From JAOPZW01 sp034664395 (GTDB lineage Bacteria > Actinomycetota > Thermoleophilia > Solirubrobacterales > Solirubrobacteraceae): a DNA stretch of 5,500 bases. Where the stretch lies: contig JAXDHQ010000263.1 of assembly GCA_034664395.1 (NCBI GenBank), positions 1 through 5,500 of the forward strand, in the 5' to 3' direction. Shown here one piece after another: positions 1-4,159 of this stretch. Position numbers and translations under genes: made by a program. Position 1 is the first letter of the stretch; every line of letters begins with the position of its first letter. The notes under the pieces are model-generated. The model had not been told where the DNA came from, ran no database searches, and saw only the letters and a list, made by a program, of their open reading frames with translations.

Positions 1-128
1 GTCTTGTGGTTCGAAGCCCGCCCGATCAGCACCGTCAGGTTCTGCTCGAGCTGCTTCTCCTTGCCGTACGCCTCGCTGAGGTACTTGACGAGGACGGCGT
101 CGCGCGCGGGGGTCTCTGTGGAAGCCAT
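1..128 (-). CDS. DUF892/YciF-like ferritin-like protein, N-terminal part only
   Basis: This is the first 42 codons of a minus-strand gene that leaves the window on the left. It starts at ATG 128-126 and reads MASTETPARDAVLVKYLSEA, followed by YGKEKQLEQNLTVLIGRASNHK. The pattern of a short polar leader and then an amphipathic helix with YLSEAYGKEKQLEQ resembles the first helix of DUF892 (YciE/YciF) ferritin-like four-helix proteins. In that family a Tyr/Glu-rich first helix supplies carboxylates to the metal site, and the proteins are usually linked to stress responses. Nearly every codon ends in G or C. No strong Shine-Dalgarno is visible; a weak GGGAAG lies about 11 bases upstream of the ATG. 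The gene diverges from the tRNA-His gene. The family call rests on one helix, so it is tentative; the coding call is firmer. Confidence 0.6.
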   Translation of the reverse strand, partial: MASTETPARDAVLVKYLSEAYGKEKQLEQNLTVLIGRASNHK

Positions 129-145
129 GCAGCCCGTGCTTCCCG

Positions 146-173
146 CTGTCACCCCACGCAAACGCCGTAGACT
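146..173 (+). promoter_or_regulatory. possible promoter of tRNA-His
   Basis: A -35-like CTGTCA (146-151) and a -10-like TAGACT (168-173, four of six matches to TATAAT) are separated by 16 bases. They lie a dozen bases before the tRNA, which suits a stable-RNA promoter. The -35 match is poor and this is a weak call. Confidence 0.3.
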
Positions 174-185
174 CGCTGCTCCTTG

Positions 186-258
186 GTGGGCGTAGCTCAG
201 CTGGTAGAGCTCCTGGTTGTGGTCCAGGTGGTCGCGGGTTCGAGTCCCGTCGCTCACC
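186..258 (+). tRNA. tRNA-His (anticodon GTG)
   Basis: A complete cloverleaf can be drawn. The acceptor stem pairs 186-192 with 251-257 (GTGGGCG/CGCTCAC, one G-U). The D stem is GCTC/GAGC (195-198/207-210) and the anticodon stem is CCTGG/CCAGG (212-216/224-228). The anticodon GTG is at 219-221, there is a five-base variable loop, and the T stem is 234-238/246-250 with a TTCGAGT loop. The base before position 1 is G185 and the discriminator is C258. This is the G-1:C73 pair that marks tRNA-His for histidyl-tRNA synthetase, with G-1 encoded in the genome. The 3' CCA is not encoded (CCT follows), so it would be added after transcription. Confidence 0.97.
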
Positions 259-268
259 CCTCGTGGAG

Positions 269-290
269 AGGCCCCGCGCGCGCGGGGCCT
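269..290 (+). terminator. intrinsic terminator after tRNA-His
   Basis: The 22 bases 269-290 are a perfect palindrome with arms starting AGGCCCCGCG and a CG-rich centre. It would fold into an extremely stable hairpin 10 bases after the tRNA. It is followed by CTTGCCTTTG, a loose T-rich tract, as is common for terminators in GC-rich actinobacteria. Confidence 0.8.
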
Positions 291-440
291 CTTGCCTTTG
301 CGCCGCACCTGCTCTCGCGTCGCTCGGTGCGATCCCGTCGGCGCTGGAAGCCCTGCGCGAGCGCAACGTCCGTCGCCGGCGGTCTTTGCCGCGGGCGCAT
401 CGCGATCGCGGTCCCGGGCTGACGCCCGGCCGCCGAGCGC
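291..440. other. intergenic stretch, no gene seen
   Basis: This stretch lies between the tRNA terminator and the end of the minus-strand gene at 441. Open frames across it do not resemble proteins. It holds a 10-bp palindrome CGCGATCGCG at 401-410. It also holds a tight hairpin at 414-429 (CCGGGC and GCCCGG arms, four-base loop) just downstream of the minus-strand stop codon. The hairpin could help terminate that gene, but no T-tract follows it in the minus direction. Confidence 0.5.
414..429 (-). terminator. possible terminator of the 441-905 gene
   Basis: A perfect 6-bp stem (CCGGGC/GCCCGG) with a four-base loop begins about 11 bases past the TGA at 443-441. It is placed as a terminator should be, but there is no run of Us after it, so this is only a possibility. 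Confidence 0.35.
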
Positions 441-905
441 TCAGGTCGAGGGCTCGGCCTCGTCGCGCGTCTCGCCGTCGTCGGCGAAGGACCGGAAGAC
501 CGCGCGCATCTCGCTGTCCGCCTCGGACGCGCCGTCGCCGTCACCCTCGTCCTCCGGTGGCGCGAAGTCCGCGTTGACCTGGAGGACGGCGCTGTCGAGG
601 AAGTGGCGCAGGTCCGCCTCCGATCCGGGCGCGACCGACGCCACGCGCAGCTCCTTGCGGCTGGCCTTGGTCGCGCCCCAGCCGCTGCCCGACCGCTGGA
701 GGCGCTCGATGACCCCCTCCAGGCGGTCGGTCCAGTCGGAGGTGGCGTCGCCGGCGAGCCCGACCGTGAGGTCTCCGTCGCTGACCGACGCGGACGCCCA
801 GTCGATCTCGGCCTGCGGATTGCGTTGCTTGGCCACGGTTGCCGCAACGATATCGACGGCGCAAGCGCGGACGGCCGACGCGTGCGCGCTCGAACGGACG
901 TCCAC
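441..905 (-). CDS. hypothetical protein, 154 aa, acidic C-terminus
   Basis: I do not recognise the family. The frame has strong G/C third-position bias and a protein-like composition throughout. The chosen start is GTG 905-903, preceded by GAAGG with a nine-base gap; the frame stays open upstream to a GTG at 986, but the extra residues look non-coding (Arg/Ser/Phe-rich). The predicted product starts VDVRSSAHASAVRACAVDIV. It has a central part containing IDWASASVSDGDLTVGLAG and TDRLEGVIERLQRSGSGWG, and then a basic patch (TKASRKELRV). It ends in a long Asp/Glu-rich tail (PPEDEGDGDGASEADSE and onward). There is no signal peptide or membrane segment, so it is probably cytoplasmic. It is divergent from the 971 gene, 65 bases apart, and the two may share control. 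Confidence 0.72.
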   Translation of the reverse strand: MDVRSSAHASAVRACAVDIVAATVAKQRNPQAEIDWASASVSDGDLTVGLAGDATSDWTDRLEGVIERLQRSGSGWGATKASRKELRVASVAPGSEADLRHFLDSAVLQVNADFAPPEDEGDGDGASEADSEMRAVFRSFADDGETRDEAEPST

Positions 906-910
906 CTCGC

Positions 911-986
911 GTGACCTTCGGGCTGGCGCGGATCCTCGCTGAGGACCCCCAACTCGAAAGAAGGATCTCCATGAACCGAAGGTCAC
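911..986. repeat. 11-bp perfect inverted repeat across the divergent start region
   Basis: GTGACCTTCGG (911-921) is the exact reverse complement of CCGAAGGTCAC (976-986), with 54 bases between them. The left arm covers the GAAGG ribosome-binding site of the minus-strand gene. The right arm covers codons 2-6 of the plus-strand gene. It could be a paired operator for divergent genes or an RNA stem that hides the minus-strand ribosome-binding site. It could also be chance. Confidence 0.6.
959..965 (+). promoter_or_regulatory. ribosome binding site deciding the 971 start
   Basis: AGAAGGA ends five bases before ATG 971. The frame is open for a further 132 bases upstream, but this site makes 971 the clear choice of start and removes the non-conserved upstream residues. 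Confidence 0.75.
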
Positions 987-2089
987 AGACGCTGAGCGCC
1001 GGGATGCAGACCAAGGAGATCCACGAGCTCGGCGTTGACCTGGGGTCGATCGAGCTCGAGGGCATCGTCATCGCCCTGGACGAGTCGACGCGCACGCTGA
1101 CGCTCTCGGCCGACGACGACGGCGAGTCCAGCGGGACCATCGCCGTGAACCTGCCCGACGGCTTCGACCTCGCCGCGTTCGCCATCGGCGACGTCGTCGA
1201 GATCGAGGCGACGCTCAACGACGACGGCACCTACACCGCTGTGCGCTCGTCCCACGACGACAGCGTGGACGAGGCCGACGGCACCGACGACGACCAGGGT
1301 GACGACCGGTCGCTCGGCGTGACCGAGGGAGCGGTCCGCCAGCTCGTGCATCGCGGACGCGCGCGCCTGCGCCAGGCGGCCGCCGGCGTCGTCCCGGTGC
1401 CGCTGCTGCGCTGGTTGGCCGGTGCCGCCGAGCGCGCCGGCCGCGTCGACGAGGCCGCGGGCGGCGTCGCCGTGGCGACGGGCACCGTGGCCGCCGGCGC
1501 GAAGATCGCCGCGGCCGTCCTCGCCGCGGGCGCGCTCACGGTGGGGGCCGGCGCCGAGATCCGTCATCTGCGCGACGCGCCCGCGGGACGCCTCGCGGAG
1601 CGGGCGACAGGACCGGTCGATGCTTCGTCGTCCGGGGCGCGCCCGTCGACCGGCGCGAGCACGACCTCGACGGACCGCGCCGTCGGCCGCAGCGGCGCCA
1701 CGACCGTGCGCCGCTCCAGAGTCGACGGCCCGGGTCGCGGCGGCCCGAGCGCACAGCCGCCGGCGTCGTCGCGCGAGCCCGTCGAGCTGGCGAGGGTCAC
1801 GACGCCGGCCGTGGGCCAGGCTCCGCCGGCGACCGCCGCCCCGCGCCCCGACCACGCCACGCCCGGTGCCGCGCACCCGCCCACAGGCGAGCTGGCAGCC
1901 GGCGACCGCGACGGCGGCCCGGACTCGTCGCAGCGCGGCGACCAGGCCTCCACCACGGAATCGACCAGCGTCTCCTCGGACGCTCCTGCGTCCGGCGCAC
2001 GCTCGCCGGACGGCACGGCCTCGCCCGAGGGGTCGGCAGCGGTCGGCGACCGCGACGCCGCGCAGCAGCAGCCGCCGACCGAGGAGTGA
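971..2089 (+). CDS. fusion protein: beta-rich acidic domain + ECF sigma C-terminal half-HTH, membrane segment and disordered tail
   Basis: A 372-aa product starts at ATG 971. Residues 1-95 form a beta-rich unit (IELEGIVIALDESTRTLTLS, then FAIGDVVEIEATLNDDGTYT) resembling DUF5666/OB-like domains. An Asp-rich linker follows (about 96-113). Residues 115-145 read LGVTEGAVRQLVHRGRARLR and then QAAAGVVPVPLLRWLAG. That is the end of ECF sigma region 4: the recognition helix and the following helix, without region 2 or the first helices of region 4. An Ala/Gly/Val membrane-like segment lies at about 165-195, as in actinobacterial ECF factors with C-terminal membrane extensions. The remaining 175 residues are Pro/Ser/Thr/Ala/Arg-rich, with no fold that I can see. 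It cannot work as a normal sigma factor because it has no core-binding or -10-binding region. It could be a membrane-tethered protein built on a sigma remnant, or the product of a deletion. A GTG at 1319 is in frame at the junction but has no ribosome-binding site. The coding call is strong; the function is unknown. Confidence 0.7.
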   Translation: MNRRSQTLSAGMQTKEIHELGVDLGSIELEGIVIALDESTRTLTLSADDDGESSGTIAVNLPDGFDLAAFAIGDVVEIEATLNDDGTYTAVRSSHDDSVDEADGTDDDQGDDRSLGVTEGAVRQLVHRGRARLRQAAAGVVPVPLLRWLAGAAERAGRVDEAAGGVAVATGTVAAGAKIAAAVLAAGALTVGAGAEIRHLRDAPAGRLAERATGPVDASSSGARPSTGASTTSTDRAVGRSGATTVRRSRVDGPGRGGPSAQPPASSREPVELARVTTPAVGQAPPATAAPRPDHATPGAAHPPTGELAAGDRDGGPDSSQRGDQASTTESTSVSSDAPASGARSPDGTASPEGSAAVGDRDAAQQQPPTEE

Positions 2090-2096
2090 GACGGGG

Positions 2097-2142
2097 GGCG
2101 CCACGGCCGCGTGCCCTCCGGGCGCTGCGACGTGACGGCGCC
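2097..2142. terminator. possible bidirectional terminator between convergent genes
   Basis: The 61-base gap between the stop at 2089 and the minus-strand stop at 2151 holds GGCGCC copies at 2097-2102 and 2137-2142. These can pair, continued by CACG/CGTG. An inner hairpin lies between them: GTGCCC (2111-2116) with GGGCGC (2120-2125), loop TCC. No T-tract is present on either side, so termination is only inferred from position and folding. Confidence 0.3.
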
Positions 2143-2150
2143 GCCGGGGG

Positions 2151-2216
2151 CTACTGGCCCTTGGTGATCGCGATGTCGGGGCAGATCGGCTGGTCGAGCT
2201 TCTCGATGTGCGGCAC
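2151..2216 (-). CDS. small ORF, 21 aa, unrecognised peptide
   Basis: This is a minus-strand ORF of 21 codons from GTG 2216-2214 to TAG 2153-2151. It begins VPHIEKLDQP (initiator read as Met) and ends CPDIAITKGQ, with one Ile between. Evidence for coding is a ribosome-binding site AGGAGGTGA placed ideally, G or C at all 21 third positions, and a balanced composition (four Ile, two Lys, three Asp, one Cys flanked by Pro) unlike a random GC-rich frame. No in-frame ATG or GTG lies between this start and an upstream in-frame stop near 2271. I know of no family with this sequence. It could be a leader or regulatory peptide, a small membrane-independent microprotein, or a modified-peptide precursor, though no modifying enzyme is visible. 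It faces away from the regulator gene at 2350 and shares its upstream region. Confidence 0.6.
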   Translation of the reverse strand: MPHIEKLDQPICPDIAITKGQ

Positions 2217-2220
2217 GGCT

Positions 2221-2229
2221 TCACCTCCT
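2221..2229 (-). promoter_or_regulatory. near-perfect Shine-Dalgarno for the 21-aa ORF
   Basis: On the minus strand these nine bases read AGGAGGTGA, an uninterrupted complement to the 3' end of 16S rRNA. They lie four bases before GTG 2216 (seven from AGGAGG). It is the strongest ribosome-binding site in the window and is the main reason for calling so short an ORF. Confidence 0.75.
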
Positions 2230-2256
2230 CTCCGGTGTGGGCGGTGCGGGTCCGGA

Positions 2257-2285
2257 TGGACCGTAGGCGCTCAGCGATGTAAATT
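2257..2285 (+). promoter_or_regulatory. probable promoter of the winged-helix regulator
   Basis: A -35-like TGGACC (2257-2262) and a -10-like TAAATT (2280-2285) stand 17 bases apart, each matching four of six consensus bases. The -10 falls in the only AT-rich patch of this intergenic region. Start of transcription would be near 2292, leaving a leader of about 58 bases before ATG 2350. The inverted repeat at 2271-2291 covers the -10. Confidence 0.45.
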
Positions 2286-2291
2286 CGCTGA
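2271..2291. promoter_or_regulatory. candidate operator, 7-bp inverted repeat
   Basis: TCAGCGA (2271-2277) and TCGCTGA (2285-2291) are exact reverse complements around a seven-base AT-rich spacer TGTAAAT. Half-sites are 14 bp centre to centre. This fits a dimeric winged-helix repressor of the ArsR type, which often binds over its own -10 region. The site lies between the 21-aa ORF and the regulator gene, so it could control both. Confidence 0.5.
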
Positions 2292-2349
2292 TCAATCACG
2301 TCCGCTCCGGGGTCGAAACTGGCCGGAGCACGATCAAGGCGGCGACGCG

Positions 2350-2975
2350 ATGGCGGCGATGCACGAGGTCGGCGGAGAGGCGCGGGACGTCATCGATGCG
2401 CGTCTTCTCAAGGCGCTCGGCCACCCCTTGCGCATGCGCCTGCTCATGCGCTTCAACGAGCGCGTCGCAAGTCCGGTGGAGCTGTCCAAGGAGCTCGGCG
2501 AGCCGCTCGGCACCATCGCCTACCACACCCGCACGCTGCTCAACCTGGGGTACCTGGAGCTCGTGCGCACGGCCAGCGGCGGGGGGCGATCGAGCACTAC
2601 TACCGGGCGGTGGCGCGCCCGTTCTTCAGCGCGCGGGACTGGGCGGCGCTGCCCGCCTCGGCCCGCCACGGCATCTCCGGCGCGGTCCTGCAGCGCGCCT
2701 GGTCGGACACCGCGGCGGCGCTGCAGGAGGGCACGTTCGATGCCCGTGACGACCGCCACCTCTCGCGCACGCACCTGGTCCTCGACGAGCAGGGCTGGAG
2801 CGAGCTGACCGGATTGCTCGCAGGGCTGCTCGACCGCGCCCTGGAGATCCAGGCCGAGAGCGCCGGGAGGCTCGTCGCCCGCGACGGGGCGGGGACCGAC
2901 GGCGAGGTCCTCTCGAGCCTGCTCCTCATGCACTTCCCGCGGCCGTCCGCGCCGTCCAAGAGCTCGGGGTCGTAG
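2350..2975 (+). pseudogene. ArsR-like winged-helix transcriptional regulator, reading frame broken at a G run
   Basis: The first frame (ATG 2350) gives an N-terminal winged-helix domain, residues about 16-75. It includes DARLLKALGHPLRMRLL, then SPVELSKELGEPLGTIAYHT as the recognition region, then RTLLNLGYLELVRT as the wing. After G78-G79, at the six Gs 2581-2586, the frame turns into an Arg/Ser-rich run that ends at 2808. The expected continuation is in the third frame: AIEHYYRAVARPFFSARDWA, an alpha-helical middle, then SRTHLVLDEQGWSELTGLLA and LEIQAESAGRL, stopping at TAG 2975. One added G, or a -1 slip on G GGG GGC, restores a 208-aa protein of the length usual for these Thermoleophilia regulators. 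It would bind DNA as a dimer. ATG 2359 is an alternative start; AAGG at 2336-2339 is a modest ribosome-binding site. Whether it is a sequencing error, a real pseudogene or a slippage gene cannot be settled here. Confidence 0.8.
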
Positions 2976-3068
2976 GCAGCCAGGCCGGCGGGGTCGTGCG
3001 CGGTGACGCGCTCGCGTGCGAGGGCCCGCACTCCTGCGCCACGCTGGGCCGGAGTGGTGTTACTGTCA
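2976..3068. other. intergenic region before the iron operon
   Basis: No gene is seen here. The base composition is high-GC until a short AT-richer patch, GTGTTACTGTCA (3057-3068), directly before the iron box. That patch is where the operon promoter is likely to lie. A TACTGT (3061-3066) or TAGGCT (3081-3086) could be the -10, but I cannot pair either with a convincing -35. No clear terminator for the regulator gene is seen. Confidence 0.4.
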
Positions 3069-3093
3069 GGCAGCCCTAATTAGGCTGCCCTAA
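3069..3093. promoter_or_regulatory. DtxR/IdeR-like iron box with repeated half-sites
   Basis: TTAGGCTGCCCTAA (3080-3093) matches 12 of 14 bases of the right part of the DtxR/IdeR consensus TTAGGTTAGGCTAACCTAA. A second overlapping symmetry is CCTAATTAGG (3075-3084), flanked by GGCAGCC (3069-3075) and GGCTGCC (3083-3089), which are exact reverse complements. The same 11 bases also recur as direct repeats, GGCAGCCCTAA and GGCTGCCCTAA, 14 bases apart. It lies 34 bases before the start of an iron(III) binding protein gene. Iron-loaded DtxR/IdeR would be expected to bind here and shut the operon down. The regulator identity is inferred from motif and context. Confidence 0.65.
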
Positions 3094-3111
3094 CTCACGC
3101 ACCGCTCCACC

Positions 3112-3118
3112 GAGGAGA
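3112..3118 (+). promoter_or_regulatory. ribosome binding site for the TTG start at 3127
   Basis: GAGGAGA lies eight bases before TTG 3127. No ATG or GTG in this frame is better placed before the signal peptide, so this site supports the unusual TTG start. Confidence 0.65.
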
Positions 3119-3126
3119 TCGCTTCC

Positions 3127-4155
3127 TTGACCGCTCTCAGTCGTGCACGGGTCCTGTCGGTCGTCGCCGGAGTCCTGGTGGCCGCGTCGGTCGCCGCCTG
3201 CGGCGCCTCGTCGTCGGGGTCGAGCGGGACGATCACGCTCTACAGCGGCCAGCACGAGCAGATGACGAAGGCGGTCGTCGCCGCCTTCGAGAAGCAGACC
3301 GGCGCCAAGGTCCGCGTGCGCTTCGGCGAGGAGCCCGAGCTGGCCAACCAGCTCGCGCAGGAGGGCTCGGCGTCGCCGGCCGACGTGTTCTTCACCGAGA
3401 ACGCGCCGCCGCTCACGCTGCTCTCCGAGAAGGGGCTGCTCAGCCCGCTGCGGGCCTCGACGCTGGCGCAGGTGCCGTCCGCCGACAACGCGGCCAACGG
3501 GCAGTGGGTCGGCGTCGCCGCGCGCGAGACCGCGCTGGTCTACAACCCGCGCGTGGTGCCGGCGAGCCAGCTCCCGCACTCGATCCTCGACCTCGCCAAG
3601 CCCGGGTGGAAGGGCAAGCTCGCGCTCGCGCCGGCCGAGGTCGACTTCGTCCCGGTCGTGGCGGCGGTGGCCAAGGTCGAGGGCGACGGCGCCACCGTGA
3701 GCTGGCTGAAGGGCTTCGCCGCCAACGCCAAGCGCTACAACGACAACGAGGGGATCGTCGCCGCGGTGGAGAAGGGGCAGGTCGCGGCCGGGATCGTCAA
3801 CCACTACTACTGGTACCGCGCCGCCGACGAGATCGGCCAGGCGAAGATGCGCTCCAAGCTCCACTACATCGGCCACCACGACCCGGGCGCGCTCGTCGAC
3901 GTCTCCGGCGCCGCGGTGATGAAGTCGAGCCGCGAGCCCAAGCTGGCGCAGGACCTCGTGGCCTTCCTGGTGAGCCGCAAGGGCCAGGAGGCGATGGTGC
4001 ACAGCGGCGACTGGGAGTACCCGCTGGTCGGCGGCGTGGCGCCGCCCCCGGGGCTGAAGCCGATGTCGTCGCTCGGCGCGCCTGACATCCCCGCCGCCTC
4101 GCTCGGCGACGACCGCCGGGCGCTCGCGCTCATGCAGCGGGCCGGGCTGGTGTAG
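3127..4155 (+). CDS. iron(III) ABC transporter substrate-binding lipoprotein (FbpA/FutA-like)
   Basis: A 342-aa extracytoplasmic binding protein of the type 2 periplasmic-binding fold captures ferric iron and delivers it to the permease encoded next. TTG 3127 begins a lipoprotein signal: basic SRAR, a hydrophobic core, and lipobox V22-A23-A24-C25, so Cys25 would be lipidated and anchor it outside the membrane. The mature part opens with TLYSGQHEQMTKAVVAAFEK (H43, E44), continues with ADVFFTEN (E91), and has NHYYWYR with Y227-Y228. The adjacent Tyr pair plus the early His and a Glu are the iron ligands known in FbpA. The middle holds LDLAKPGWKGKLALAPAEVD, typical of the family. The C-terminus is complete and the length is normal. 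It is the first gene of the operon, under the iron box at 3069-3093, with the permease start four bases after its stop. The alternative of a thiamine or other FutA-like ligand is less likely given the Tyr pair. Confidence 0.9.
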   Translation: MTALSRARVLSVVAGVLVAASVAACGASSSGSSGTITLYSGQHEQMTKAVVAAFEKQTGAKVRVRFGEEPELANQLAQEGSASPADVFFTENAPPLTLLSEKGLLSPLRASTLAQVPSADNAANGQWVGVAARETALVYNPRVVPASQLPHSILDLAKPGWKGKLALAPAEVDFVPVVAAVAKVEGDGATVSWLKGFAANAKRYNDNEGIVAAVEKGQVAAGIVNHYYWYRAADEIGQAKMRSKLHYIGHHDPGALVDVSGAAVMKSSREPKLAQDLVAFLVSRKGQEAMVHSGDWEYPLVGGVAPPPGLKPMSSLGAPDIPAASLGDDRRALALMQRAGLV

Positions 4156-4159
4156 GCGC

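Noticed and set aside
401..410. CGCGATCGCG palindrome
   Set aside because: Short self-complementary words of C, G and GATC are common in such DNA, and it has no association with a gene start or a second copy here.
217..942. Plus-strand 241-aa open frame over the tRNA and hypothetical gene
   Set aside because: It begins inside the tRNA gene, passes through its terminator, and is Ser/Arg/Ala low complexity opposite a better minus-strand gene.
933..945. Small hairpin TCCTC/GAGGA with a three-base loop
   Set aside because: Five base pairs in GC-rich DNA is expected by chance and it does not cover a ribosome-binding site.
2221..2229. TCACCTCCT on the plus strand as a 16S rRNA 3' end fragment
   Set aside because: The flanking bases do not match 16S rRNA. 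It is simply the complement of the minus-strand ribosome-binding site.
983..2299. 438-aa minus-strand open frame across the sigma-tail fusion gene
   Set aside because: Arg/Ala-rich low-complexity translation with no recognisable domain. The plus strand carries a good ribosome-binding site and the recognisable sigma-type helix, so this is a GC-rich shadow.
2086..2349. Upstream extension of the regulator frame to 2086
   Set aside because: The extra residues are unlike the family, cross the convergent gap, the small ORF and the predicted promoter, and have no ribosome-binding site. ATG 2350 fits the usual N-terminus.
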